Of a stretch of DNA of 64,000 bases, positions 23,426 through 32,376 are shown one piece after another (positions within the stretch are counted from its first letter, which is position 1; every line of letters begins with the position of its first letter). The DNA is from an uncultured Christensenella sp. (GTDB lineage: Bacteria > Bacillota > Clostridia > Christensenellales > Borkfalkiaceae), in contig CAJTLF010000009.1 of the NCBI GenBank assembly GCA_910577555.1, positions 1 through 64,000 of the forward strand. Direction: 5' to 3'. A program made the translations under genes and the position numbers. The notes below the pieces were generated by a model. The model was given only the letters and a program-made list of their open reading frames with translations, was not told the origin of the DNA and ran no database searches.

Positions 23426-24076
23426 TTATTTGGAACAGGATTTGCCCTGCGGGTAGAGCGGAAGCTCGAAGAACCCTGCGCACACTTCCTGAGAGTAGTC
23501 CTGAGCGGGCGGAATTGCGCAATAGCCGTAACTGGGAATTAAGATTTCCACGTCGATTGCTATCTTTAAAATTACCGTAACGCAAGCGTTCACGGCAAAG
23601 GTTCCGCCGTCGACGAACCTGCCTTCGGCACACACCGCCGACACTTCGCTTGTGGCTCTGTACGGCATAATCGACGGAGCGGGCACGAACAGAAGAACGT
23701 CTTCTGACACGCTTATAGTGGACTTTGCTACCCCTTCCACTCCGTTTGCGTCGGTGTAAAGAACTTCCACGGGAATCGCGATAGTTGCCTGCACTCTCGC
23801 GCAATTGGGTTTATCGGGAAGGCGTTCGATGTTTATGCTCGTTACGTCGCCCGTGGAAGAAGTTGACCTTGCGCTTATAAAAGTCAAGGGATATGTAGGA
23901 TTAGCGGGTACCGCGTCGGTGAGCGTAAGAGTATAATTTTCAAGCTGAATCTGCTTGATGCAGGCGTCGAAGATTTTCTGCGCCTGAATACATACTTTTT
24001 CGCACATTCCGTTTAAAGGATTGCCGTTTATAGTACCGGGGCATTTATCCGATTGAAAGTTAGAAAAAAATGACAT
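23426..24076 (-). CDS. Cysteine-rich coat-like protein of unknown function
   Basis: A 216-residue protein with no signal peptide and cysteines clustered at both ends (CPGT, CEKVCIQAQ, CIKQ near the start; CAGFFELP and a terminal CSK). The middle is beta-rich with repeated VPAxP-like and ISARST stretches. I recall similar mother-cell or spore-surface proteins in Clostridia, but I cannot name the family. A good AAGGAG precedes its ATG. It lies 38 bases after the LysM gene and is probably in the same operon. A spore-coat role is inference from composition and neighbours. Confidence 0.6.
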   Translation of the reverse strand: MSFFSNFQSDKCPGTINGNPLNGMCEKVCIQAQKIFDACIKQIQLENYTLTLTDAVPANPTYPLTFISARSTSSTGDVTSINIERLPDKPNCARVQATIAIPVEVLYTDANGVEGVAKSTISVSEDVLLFVPAPSIMPYRATSEVSAVCAEGRFVDGGTFAVNACVTVILKIAIDVEILIPSYGYCAIPPAQDYSQEVCAGFFELPLYPQGKSCSK

Positions 24077-24114
24077 TTTTATCTCCTTTAATGAGCTTTT
24101 AGTTTATTATACGT

Positions 24115-24408
24115 TTACACGCGTTTTTTGGGTACGTACAGCCTGCAAGTAGGATATACGGGACGGGCAAAGTTCGCGTCTTTAAGCTCGCTTTCGCCAA
24201 CCCCGAATTTGCGGGCGATTACCGCGTAATTTTCAAGCGGTTTTGCCACGTAAAGCAGCATTTCTTCACCCCTTGGCACTATTTCTCCCGCAAAAACTTC
24301 TTTTACGGGCGTTTTCAGTTCTTTTTCAAGGTCGGTCAGTTCGACGCCCCGTCTTACTCTTACGTATTTACTCTTTTCCGAAACGAGCGTAAACATTTTA
24401 TATATCAT
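24115..24408 (-). CDS. Small protein with LysM-like domains
   Basis: A 98-residue protein. The C-terminal part (about 56-95, YAVIARKFGVGESELKDANF then RLYVPKK) is a good LysM match, and the part before it (YVRVRRGVELTDLEKEL... MLLYVAK) may be a second, diverged copy. There is no signal peptide, as is common for spore-coat LysM proteins such as SafA-like factors. I use the ATG at 24408; a TTG two codons earlier and an ATG four codons later are alternatives, and none has a ribosome site. It diverges from spoVB. Confidence 0.7.
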   Translation of the reverse strand: MIYKMFTLVSEKSKYVRVRRGVELTDLEKELKTPVKEVFAGEIVPRGEEMLLYVAKPLENYAVIARKFGVGESELKDANFARPVYPTCRLYVPKKRV

Positions 24409-24466
24409 ACGCAAAATAACGGCGGATTGTTCATAATCGGCAAACGAATTTTGTAAAATATTGTTG

Positions 24467-25969
24467 ATGAAGACGAATATTTACAAATCGGCGGCGCAAG
24501 TAACCGCATTTTCGACAGTGGAAAAATGCCTGAGCTTTGTTTACAGAATTATTTTAACCCGCATTATAGGCGCGGAAGGCATAGGAATTTATCAGATTTG
24601 TCTAACGGTTTTTGCCGTATTCCTTACCGCCGCGTCCAGCGGCGTACCCATAACCGTATCAAGGCTGATGGCTAAAAGCGGCGCGGAAGGCGATACCCGC
24701 GGCAAGCACGCGGCGGTTACGGCGGGTATATTGAGTACGCTGGTCGTAACCGTGCCGATTGCGCTCGTCCTGTTTCTTGGCAAGGGAGCGTTCGGATTTC
24801 TTTTTTCGGACGAGCGCTGTTTAGACATATTCTTAATATTGTTGCCCGGACTCGTCCTGACTTCCGTTTACGCCGTAGTGCGCGGCTCGTTCTGGGGAAA
24901 CAAACAGTTTTTGCCCTATTCCGTAATCGAGCTTTTGGAAGATTTGGTTATGGTGGTTGCCGGCGTTTGTCTCGTTTTCGGAGTTTCCGACCCCGTTACG
25001 GGCGCGAGAAATGCGACGATAGCCGTGCTTATTTCGTACGTGTTCTCTTTTATAGTTTCGCTTTTGTGGTACTTTAAAAAGGGCGGAAAGCTCGTAAACC
25101 CCAAACCGCAGTTAAAACCGCTGTTTTCCGCCGCCGCACCCATTACGGCGATGCGCACTTCCACTTCGCTTTTAAATTCTTTGGTTGCAATAATTCTGCC
25201 CGCCATTCTCGTAAACGCGTGCGGTTATTCCAACTCGGAAGCGATTGCGCTTTACGGCGTGGTTCTGGGTATGGCAGTACCCTTGGTTTATGCGTCCAAC
25301 GCACTGATAGGCTCTATCGCGGTAGTGGTCGCGCCCGAGCTGAGCGAAAACTACTATAAAAATCAAGAAGCCGCAGTGCGGCACGACGTGGAAAAGACGG
25401 TTAAAGCGTCGGTATTCATTGCGGCGATACTCATACCCATTCTGTTCGTTTTAGGCGGAGCGTTGAGCGAATTTTTATACGACAGCGAGCTTTGCGGCAA
25501 AATAGTGCAATTGAGCGCGTTTATGGTACTGCCCACCTGCGTTACGATGATTACGAATACCGTTTTAAACTCTATGAACTGCGAAAAGCGCACGCTTTTG
25601 TACTATTTTATAGGCGCGGGAGTTATGCTTGTCTGTCTTGTGTTCCTTACGAAATACCTTGACGTGTACGCGTATATTCTTGGCATTTCTTTAAGCCAGA
25701 TTATCTGCGCCGTGCTTAACCTGAGATTGCTATCCAAAAAGTGCAAGGGCGTCAACTATAAAAAATACCTTATACACTCGCTGATGGTTACGGTTGCCGC
25801 CTGCCTTTTCGGTTACCTTTTAAACGGAATAGTCGCAAGCTATCTTGCGCCCGTATGGCAGCTGCTAATATGCGCCCCGCTCATTTTCGGGTTTACGATT
25901 GGCGCGCTGTACTGTCTGGAGCTGTTTACAACCCGTCCGTTTAAAAAACTTTTTGCGCGTAGTAAATAA
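24467..25969 (+). CDS. spoVB: Stage V sporulation protein B-type flippase
   Basis: A 501-residue polytopic membrane protein of the MATE/MVF polysaccharide flippase superfamily with 12-14 predicted helices. The N-terminal pattern TRIIGAEGIGIYQICL and SSGVPITVSRLM is typical of SpoVB/YtgP-like lipid-linked sugar flippases used for spore cortex or wall synthesis. I place the start at the ATG at 24467. A TAAAAT box ends 7 bases upstream and no ribosome site is seen, which suggests a leaderless mRNA. The gene ends 3 bases from the end of the convergent permease gene. Confidence 0.85.
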   Translation: MKTNIYKSAAQVTAFSTVEKCLSFVYRIILTRIIGAEGIGIYQICLTVFAVFLTAASSGVPITVSRLMAKSGAEGDTRGKHAAVTAGILSTLVVTVPIALVLFLGKGAFGFLFSDERCLDIFLILLPGLVLTSVYAVVRGSFWGNKQFLPYSVIELLEDLVMVVAGVCLVFGVSDPVTGARNATIAVLISYVFSFIVSLLWYFKKGGKLVNPKPQLKPLFSAAAPITAMRTSTSLLNSLVAIILPAILVNACGYSNSEAIALYGVVLGMAVPLVYASNALIGSIAVVVAPELSENYYKNQEAAVRHDVEKTVKASVFIAAILIPILFVLGGALSEFLYDSELCGKIVQLSAFMVLPTCVTMITNTVLNSMNCEKRTLLYYFIGAGVMLVCLVFLTKYLDVYAYILGISLSQIICAVLNLRLLSKKCKGVNYKKYLIHSLMVTVAACLFGYLLNGIVASYLAPVWQLLICAPLIFGFTIGALYCLELFTTRPFKKLFARSK

Positions 25970-25972
25970 AAT

Positions 25973-26347
25973 TTACTTCTTTTTGAACGAGAGCTTGACC
26001 GAAAACAAGCCCTTGACGGCGAGCAGAATCAGAAACGCGCCAAACAGCTTTTTCAGAACCTGCGCGGGAAGTACTGCTGCCAAAAGCCCGAAAAGCACGG
26101 AAGTTATAAGCGCGGGAACGACTACCCACCAAACCCCGTCGGTGCGCAACAGTCCCTTATCTTTATGAACCTTTAAGGAAAACGCGGACATAGGTAAAAA
26201 CGCGGCGAGATTGGTTGCCTGCGCCACGTGCTGTTCCACCCCGAAAAATATCGTGAGCGCGGGTATGAGAACGGTACCGCCGCCCATACCCATACCGCCC
26301 AAAACTCCCGAAAGAAAGCCTGCCAAAAGGTAAAATATAAAACTCAT
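25973..26347 (-). CDS. TSUP (TauE/SafE) permease, second half gene
   Basis: A 124-residue membrane protein with four predicted helices and the TSUP motif GGMGMGGGTVLIPAL followed by HVAQATNLAAF. Full TauE/SafE permeases have about 250 residues made of two such halves. Its start overlaps the stop of the other half gene (ATGA), so the two are made together and probably pair as a heterodimer. Substrates of the family are small anions such as sulfite or sulfonates; the one here is unknown. Confidence 0.85.
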   Translation of the reverse strand: MSFIFYLLAGFLSGVLGGMGMGGGTVLIPALTIFFGVEQHVAQATNLAAFLPMSAFSLKVHKDKGLLRTDGVWWVVVPALITSVLFGLLAAVLPAQVLKKLFGAFLILLAVKGLFSVKLSFKKK

Positions 26348-26706
26348 ATAATCATCCTTATCCCCGCGGCGAGCATAACGGCGATAAACACGGCGTTTAC
26401 TAAACCGACGGGGAATTTATTCAGCGCAAGTGCGCCGACCAGACCGCCCGCAACCGAACCCAAGGCTGCGGGTATTACTACGCCTGCGTCGAAATAGCCG
26501 CCGAAGATATAGGTAATAAGACTTGCGGCGCAAACGGGCGCGATTATCAGTATAGCCGTGGCGTGGGCGCGTTTTTCGTCGTAGCCGAGTAAATTTTTTA
26601 AAAGCGGCACTACGACCATACCGCCACCGCCGCCGAAAAGTCCGTTTACCGCACCCGTAAGCAAGCCGCACAGCACCGCTTTGAAATTCTTTTTTAAGTA
26701 ATTCAT
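26344..26706 (-). CDS. TSUP (TauE/SafE) permease, first half gene
   Basis: A 120-residue membrane protein with four predicted helices and the matching family motif NGLFGGGGGMVVVPLL followed by KRAHATAIL. It is the upstream partner of the half gene at 25973-26347, with overlapping stop and start. The two proteins carry the same motif at the same place, consistent with the internal repeat of full-length members. Confidence 0.85.
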   Translation of the reverse strand: MNYLKKNFKAVLCGLLTGAVNGLFGGGGGMVVVPLLKNLLGYDEKRAHATAILIIAPVCAASLITYIFGGYFDAGVVIPAALGSVAGGLVGALALNKFPVGLVNAVFIAVMLAAGIRMII

Positions 26707-26840
26707 AACTCCGTTGCGCTTAGTTTTTGCAATTTTAATTAAAATAATAAATTTTTTTGTACAAGTCGCGCGTTAATTGCTTGCCTAAAACCGCCGTTTA
26801 TATTAAAATATCATAGTACGATTATATATATTAAAGAAAC

Positions 26841-26855
26841 GCGGGGTTTCCCCGC
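26841..26855 (+). other. Leader hairpin before the large surface protein
   Basis: GCGGGG/CCCCGC with a three-base loop lies about 20 bases upstream of the ATG at 26875. It could protect the mRNA or affect its translation. No T-tract follows. Confidence 0.4.
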
Positions 26856-26874
26856 AAAGCACTTCAGGAGTTTT

Positions 26875-29800
26875 ATGGCAAAAAATCACTCTTACAGAAA
26901 AGTAACCAAAAAGTCGGTAATCGCCGCGCTCTGCGCACTTTCGATTGCCTGTACTGGACTTGCCGCGGCTTGCGCGCCCGCGGAAGAGGAAGACGACGAC
27001 AAGAAAAAGCCGACCAGAGAAGATACACAGCTTCTTAAAAACGGCGACTTCGAATACTTCGATATTCCCGACGACGCGATTTATTTAATTAAAAACGTAA
27101 ACAACTGGACGCTCGGCGGCGGAAGTTCGGTTAAATCGGGTATTATAGGCACTAATCCCAAAGATTGGGACGCCCTTTCCGACTACGACCTTACGCAAAA
27201 GCTGGACTACAATAACGACGTGGGTTCTTCGTCCGACGACTATATCAACTACAACTCCATGCGTTCGCGCGATATTTTATACCGCGAGCCGCACGCGGCA
27301 ACCCGCACGGCCGAGCAGTTGAAGGACGATACCATAATTAAAAATTACGGCGGATTACAGGCGTTTTTAGGTATAGAAGGCGACAAGGAAAGCGGCTATA
27401 CTTACAGGGGTGAAACCGTTTACGAAGACGAAGGCGACTTCTACTTCGACAAGGAATTTACCAAACAGGTGAGAAAGGACGTTATTGACAACCCCCACAC
27501 TCATCTGGGTGAAATCAAGGAAGAAGACGGCGAATACACGCTGAACGGCAAAAAGCTTTACTCCGACGACGACGGCAATCTTTTCACGGACGAAGAGAAG
27601 AAAAACGGCGTAGGTAACGTGCTGATGGTGCACAACTACACCACCGACGGAAAGTATAACGGCATTCAGCAGTACTATTCTTCCACTTCCATTACTCTGG
27701 AAGCCAATACCGCGGCGGAAATTTCCGTTTGGGTTAAAACTTCCGATTTGAAGTTCGATAAAGGTTACAGCGCGCTTAACGAACAGGACAAGGGTGCGAG
27801 CATAGAAGTAGTTCAGACCGTGAACGGCACGACGCTTGACAACTTCGTAATCAAGAATATAAACACCGAAAAAATCATTGCCGGCGCGACCGCGGGCGAC
27901 GCTGATATAACCGCTTACGAAAGCAACGGCTGGCTCAACTACAAAATCTACGTAAACGCGTGCGATTTTGCGTCCAGCACCATTCAGCTCCGTTTGGGTC
28001 TCGGTCAGAGCGGCGACGAGCAGGTTACCGGTTACGCATTCTTCGACGACGTTTCGGTTAAGAAGTACCGCTCGCTCGAAGACGACGGCACCGACTGCAC
28101 CTACAACGACCATAAAGCGGAAATAGGAGAGAATAAAACTTCCTGCACGCTTATAAGCAAGGACGACGAAAAAGTTTTCAACGCCGACAAGGAGCTGAGA
28201 ACCACGGGCGGAGATAATAACCGTCACGCCTACCACTTTGCTTACAGCGTTGACCTTGCGTCCACGCTCGGGAACGTAAACAGCTACTCTCCCGTTGAAT
28301 TCGGAAACTCGACCGTTACCGCGGGACTTACCACCGAAAAGGACGGCGTTAAGCTTTACGCGGCGGCGAAAAATAACGGTGCAAACATAGTAGGCGTTAC
28401 CAACGGCGATACGGATAAAAGCTTCGACCTTGTTAAAAACTTTAAGGGTTTGCCTACCGAAAACGACCTTTTAGGCGCGTTTGCGAACGGCGCAACCTTC
28501 GGCAGTAATCTGTTTAACGGCACCGATTATTCGAAAATTTTAAACGACGCGCTCACGGGCGAAAACGCAATACCCGCACTTCAGGATGCAAACACCTATC
28601 TTACCCTTTCGGCTTGGGGCGCGCCCTATACTTCCACTATAAAGAATGAACGGTTCAAGCTCGCTAAAGACAGCTATGCGATTGTATCGTTCTGGGTTAA
28701 GACGAGCGACGTGAGCGGAACGGCGGCGACCGTAAAAATTTACGACGCCGAAGATACCGATAAGGAACACGCACAGTCAATTGCCATAAACACTACGGGC
28801 GTTAAAACCAACTTCGAAGACGAAAAAGATATTTATAAGGGTTGGGTAAACTGTTTCCTGTTCGTTGCAAACGAAACGGACGACGAAACGGAAAAAACCT
28901 TTAATATAGACTTCTCGTTCGGCGCAACCACGATTAAGAGCGCGACTTACAACTACGGCTGGGCGGCTATCGCAAATATGCAGGTACTCGGCGTAGACAA
29001 GGAAGTTTACGAGCTGGGCTCGAGCGGAAGCTACACCGCACTGTTCTCTTTCAGCGACGAAGACGAAGATAAAGACGGAAACGCTATGGACTCTGCCGTA
29101 GCAACCTCCGACGTTAAGAAGGGTATTGCAAACCCTGCAAATTACCTTGGAATAAACGGCGGCAACTCGTCGATTTCCGGCGGGGATAACGACCAGTCTT
29201 ACGACGCAAGCAACACCAACAAGAATGCCGGACTTATCAACCGCGACGGTTTCGGTAATTACGACGATGCAACCAAAAAACTTATACTCGACGCTTTTGG
29301 CGGTTCAAGCGCGGCGGTGAACTGGGACGAAGCGTTCGGCGCGGATTGCTATCAGCCCCTTATCATTATTAATAATTTAAGGACTTATTCTGAAAGACAG
29401 GTCAGCAACTATGGTTTCGTAGGCTCTGACAAGACCATTGCAACCGACGGTTACGAAACGATAAGCGTAAGGGTTAAAGTAAGCGGCGCCGCCGTTGCGT
29501 ATATTTACCTGGTTGATGCGGAAAACCCCAAGAACCTGCTTAAACACACCACTCCCGCTTACACTTTCTACTACGACAACGACGGCAACGTGCTTGACGA
29601 AAAATTCGACGAAGACTGGAAAGAATCCGAGCACCGCGAACACATAGTTTATACTCTTCGCGACGACGGACTTTACGACGGCAAGGACGGAAAGGTTTAC
29701 GCAAACCTTTACAACCTTAAAAAGTCGTTTAAAAACTTCCAGTTCGAACACGAAGTATTCTACGACGAAAACGGCAACGCAGTTCTGTTCGACAATCTTG

Positions 29801-31017
29801 AAGACGGAAAGGATTATTACGACAGCGCGGACAAGGCTACGAGAAAGCTTCTCAACCACTACCTTACCAACACGGCGGGAACGCGCGTTTACGAATACAA
29901 GGACGGCAAGTACTACTACATTGTAGACAAGAAAACTTCTGATACGGAAGTTGAGAAATTCGACGTTAAGTACGCGAGATACGATTATAAAGCAATCGAC
30001 GAAGAATGCTTAGTAAAAGTTGAAAACACCAACGGCAAATGGAAAACCGTAAACTTCGTAATTCACACCGGCAGCAACGCCAAGAAGTATAAGCTTGAGC
30101 TCTGGAGCGGTGCGCGCAACGAAACGGGCGTAACCGACGGTAATTATGCAGAAGGCGCGGTAGCGTTCGATTACAGCTCTTACTCGGTAACTTCGAGCAA
30201 CTATACTAACGTAATAGGCGAATACGAAAATACCGTAATAGACGGCTACAAAGCACTTCTGAAAGAAAACGGTCTGGAAAGCGAAATTTCTTCCAACAGC
30301 GAAAACATCGCTTATTATGAAGAGCTTGTTGACAGACTGATTAAAGAAGGCAAGCTGACCGAAACTGACAAACTTACGGCGTTCAGACAGCTCTATACCG
30401 CTAAGTACTACACCTTCACCCTTTACGATTCGGCAAATTACGTTCCTTTCAACTCCACTACCGCTAAAGACGGTGAAACGGGTTACAATTACAAGGCAAG
30501 CGATTTCAGCGAAGTTCTGGCTTACTTCGAATACGAAGATACGAACCAAAACTCTCACAACGTATTCCTTGATTACTCGTCCGTAGACCAGAATATAACC
30601 CTTAACACCAGTGACGGCGACACCGACGACGGCGACACCGACGAAGAAAGCACCGTAAACGGCGACCTGTTGCTTTATATCTCGTCCATACTGCTTGTAG
30701 TCGTTCTGCTTCTGACGATTGCGTTTATTCTCGGAAGAAAGTTCTGGAAGAAACACCGCGTAGGAAAGGGCGATAAACAGCGCAACAAAAACGTATACCG
30801 TCAGCGCGACAGATATATCAAGAAGCTCAAGCTCGTTAAAAACGAAGACGCCGAAGAAACGGTTGACGAGAGTGCGGAAACGCCTGCCGACGCAACCGAA
30901 CCCGACGAAGTACCTGCGGAAGAAGTTCCCACGGAACAAGCTCCTGCGGAAGAGACCGAAAGCGACGGAAACGCTGAAACGCCCGACGAAAACGGCGGCG
31001 AAGAAAAACCCGAATAA
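26875..31017 (+). CDS. Very large surface lipoprotein with three related beta modules
   Basis: A 1380-residue protein with CAGGAG before its ATG. It has a lipoprotein-type signal (GLAAAC, acceptor Cys about residue 33), an acidic linker, a LKNGDFEYF start typical of carbohydrate-binding beta-sandwich modules, and three diverged modules with the strand (V/I)SxWVKTSD-like sequence near residues 283, 602 and 862. A C-terminal membrane helix (about 1265-1287) is followed by a basic stretch and a long acidic Glu/Pro/Thr tail of about 90 residues in the cytoplasm. Having both a lipobox and a C-terminal helix is unusual. No enzyme motif is seen, so a role in binding glycans or surfaces is inference. 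It is very rich in Asp, Asn and Tyr. Confidence 0.7.
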   Translation: MAKNHSYRKVTKKSVIAALCALSIACTGLAAACAPAEEEDDDKKKPTREDTQLLKNGDFEYFDIPDDAIYLIKNVNNWTLGGGSSVKSGIIGTNPKDWDALSDYDLTQKLDYNNDVGSSSDDYINYNSMRSRDILYREPHAATRTAEQLKDDTIIKNYGGLQAFLGIEGDKESGYTYRGETVYEDEGDFYFDKEFTKQVRKDVIDNPHTHLGEIKEEDGEYTLNGKKLYSDDDGNLFTDEEKKNGVGNVLMVHNYTTDGKYNGIQQYYSSTSITLEANTAAEISVWVKTSDLKFDKGYSALNEQDKGASIEVVQTVNGTTLDNFVIKNINTEKIIAGATAGDADITAYESNGWLNYKIYVNACDFASSTIQLRLGLGQSGDEQVTGYAFFDDVSVKKYRSLEDDGTDCTYNDHKAEIGENKTSCTLISKDDEKVFNADKELRTTGGDNNRHAYHFAYSVDLASTLGNVNSYSPVEFGNSTVTAGLTTEKDGVKLYAAAKNNGANIVGVTNGDTDKSFDLVKNFKGLPTENDLLGAFANGATFGSNLFNGTDYSKILNDALTGENAIPALQDANTYLTLSAWGAPYTSTIKNERFKLAKDSYAIVSFWVKTSDVSGTAATVKIYDAEDTDKEHAQSIAINTTGVKTNFEDEKDIYKGWVNCFLFVANETDDETEKTFNIDFSFGATTIKSATYNYGWAAIANMQVLGVDKEVYELGSSGSYTALFSFSDEDEDKDGNAMDSAVATSDVKKGIANPANYLGINGGNSSISGGDNDQSYDASNTNKNAGLINRDGFGNYDDATKKLILDAFGGSSAAVNWDEAFGADCYQPLIIINNLRTYSERQVSNYGFVGSDKTIATDGYETISVRVKVSGAAVAYIYLVDAENPKNLLKHTTPAYTFYYDNDGNVLDEKFDEDWKESEHREHIVYTLRDDGLYDGKDGKVYANLYNLKKSFKNFQFEHEVFYDENGNAVLFDNLEDGKDYYDSADKATRKLLNHYLTNTAGTRVYEYKDGKYYYIVDKKTSDTEVEKFDVKYARYDYKAIDEECLVKVENTNGKWKTVNFVIHTGSNAKKYKLELWSGARNETGVTDGNYAEGAVAFDYSSYSVTSSNYTNVIGEYENTVIDGYKALLKENGLESEISSNSENIAYYEELVDRLIKEGKLTETDKLTAFRQLYTAKYYTFTLYDSANYVPFNSTTAKDGETGYNYKASDFSEVLAYFEYEDTNQNSHNVFLDYSSVDQNITLNTSDGDTDDGDTDEESTVNGDLLLYISSILLVVVLLLTIAFILGRKFWKKHRVGKGDKQRNKNVYRQRDRYIKKLKLVKNEDAEETVDESAETPADATEPDEVPAEEVPTEQAPAEETESDGNAETPDENGGEEKPE

Positions 31018-31029
31018 CGGATTACAGTA

Positions 31030-31070
31030 AAACAATCCGCCCGACCTTTTGAAAGGTCGGGCGGATTTAT
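31030..31070. terminator. Terminator between the surface protein and the methyltransferase
   Basis: A 17-bp perfect stem (AATCCGCCCGACCTTTT with its complement) with almost no loop, followed by TATCG. It serves convergent genes. Confidence 0.75.
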
Positions 31071-31086
31071 CGTTGTAAAAAAATTA

Positions 31087-32376
31087 TTAAATTCGTAAAC
31101 CCTTGGGCAAATGGTTTTTCGCCACTCCCTTTACTACTTTGCACCAGCCGAGCGGAAGCCCGTAATAAGTTACCACACGCCAGCCGTCGGGGTGGTCGCA
31201 ATTAAACGTAAGCCCGCGGAGATACTGCTTTGCGGTGTTTTCGTCAATCTCAACGCAATTTGCCCGTTCTTTTGAAAGCGTCATTGCGAGCGAGTGCGAC
31301 GGCTCGAAACGCTTTCCGTCGGCAGAAAGTCCGCCGAGATAGACGCCGTACGATAATGGTATTTTATACTTGCTTAAATCGGGCGTGCCGCACGAAACGC
31401 TGTAAAGGCTTTTATTACGCATCGAAAGCCCGCTTATTTCCGTTTTAAGCGTTTTTGCGCTCCACTCCATAAACGAGTTCAGCAATTTTTTATCGTGAAC
31501 TTGGGGGACTATTACTGGTAAATCTCTACGCTCACCGCCGCGCTTTTCGAATACGGCGCAAAAATGCCCTTCACCGCGCACCTTATGCGGCATAAGTTTT
31601 TTTGATTTTATGAGCGTAAACTCGGGGTGAGCGGCAATAAAATTACTTACCTGCAATTCGTCTTCTTCGCGCGAGAAAGTACAGGTTGAGTATACCAGCC
31701 TGCCGCCTGCTGCGAGCATTTTTGCCGCATCGCTTAAAATACTTTCCTGCCTGCGGGCGCAGAGAGCGACCGATTCCAAGCTCCATTCGGGGATTGCCGC
31801 CTTCTCTTTTTTAAACATTCCTTCGCCCGAGCAAGGCGCATCGACGAGAATTTTATCGAAATAGCTATCAAAAACGGTTGAAAGCTTTTGCGCGTCGCAC
31901 GAAGTTATCAAAGCGTTCGCAACGCCCATTCGCTCTACGTTAGAGCGCAGAATTTCCGCGCGTTTGGGAATGATTTCGTTCAACACAAGCACGCCCGCAC
32001 CGCGCATATCCTGTGCGAGCTGAGTACCCTTGCCGCCCGGAGCGGAGCATAAGTCAAGCACTCTCTCGCCGGCTTTTACTTCGAGTTCGGGTGCGGCGCA
32101 CGCCGCCGACGGCTCCTGTACGTAATACGCACCCGCCGCGTGCAAAACGTGTCTGCCGAGATTTTCTTCGTTAGTATAGTAACAGTCTTTCGCCCACGGC
32201 ACTTCGCCGTCAAGCTTAATCGGCGTTATTTTTTCAAATTCTTCTTTGGAAAGCTTTAAAGTATTTACCCTTATTCCGCGAACGGGCGGGACTTCGTATG
32301 ATTTCAAAAAGGCGGGAAACTCGTCGCCGAGTTCACGCTCGGCTCTCGACAAAAAATCACGGGGTAGCTCAACCAT
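31087..32376 (-). CDS. RsmF/NSUN-type rRNA cytosine-C5 methyltransferase
   Basis: A 429-residue SAM enzyme. It has an N-terminal helical domain with RGIRVNTLK, the SAM motif LDLCSAPGGKGTQLA (about 107-121), DAPCSGEGMF with one catalytic Cys, and YSTCTFSREEDE with the second. A C-terminal PUA-like/RsmF-type domain ends in HPDGWRVVTYYGLPLGWCK. Its start overlaps the stop of the upstream exonuclease. The exact rRNA position is not predictable. Confidence 0.9.
   Translation of the reverse strand: MVELPRDFLSRAERELGDEFPAFLKSYEVPPVRGIRVNTLKLSKEEFEKITPIKLDGEVPWAKDCYYTNEENLGRHVLHAAGAYYVQEPSAACAAPELEVKAGERVLDLCSAPGGKGTQLAQDMRGAGVLVLNEIIPKRAEILRSNVERMGVANALITSCDAQKLSTVFDSYFDKILVDAPCSGEGMFKKEKAAIPEWSLESVALCARRQESILSDAAKMLAAGGRLVYSTCTFSREEDELQVSNFIAAHPEFTLIKSKKLMPHKVRGEGHFCAVFEKRGGERRDLPVIVPQVHDKKLLNSFMEWSAKTLKTEISGLSMRNKSLYSVSCGTPDLSKYKIPLSYGVYLGGLSADGKRFEPSHSLAMTLSKERANCVEIDENTAKQYLRGLTFNCDHPDGWRVVTYYGLPLGWCKVVKGVAKNHLPKGLRI

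Noticed and set aside
27367..28236. Long reverse frames opposite the 1380-residue surface protein (also 30010-31035)
   Set aside because: Both lie fully inside a gene with clear signal, modules and anchor. Their Val/Phe-rich composition is what Asp/Asn/Glu-rich coding gives on the other strand.
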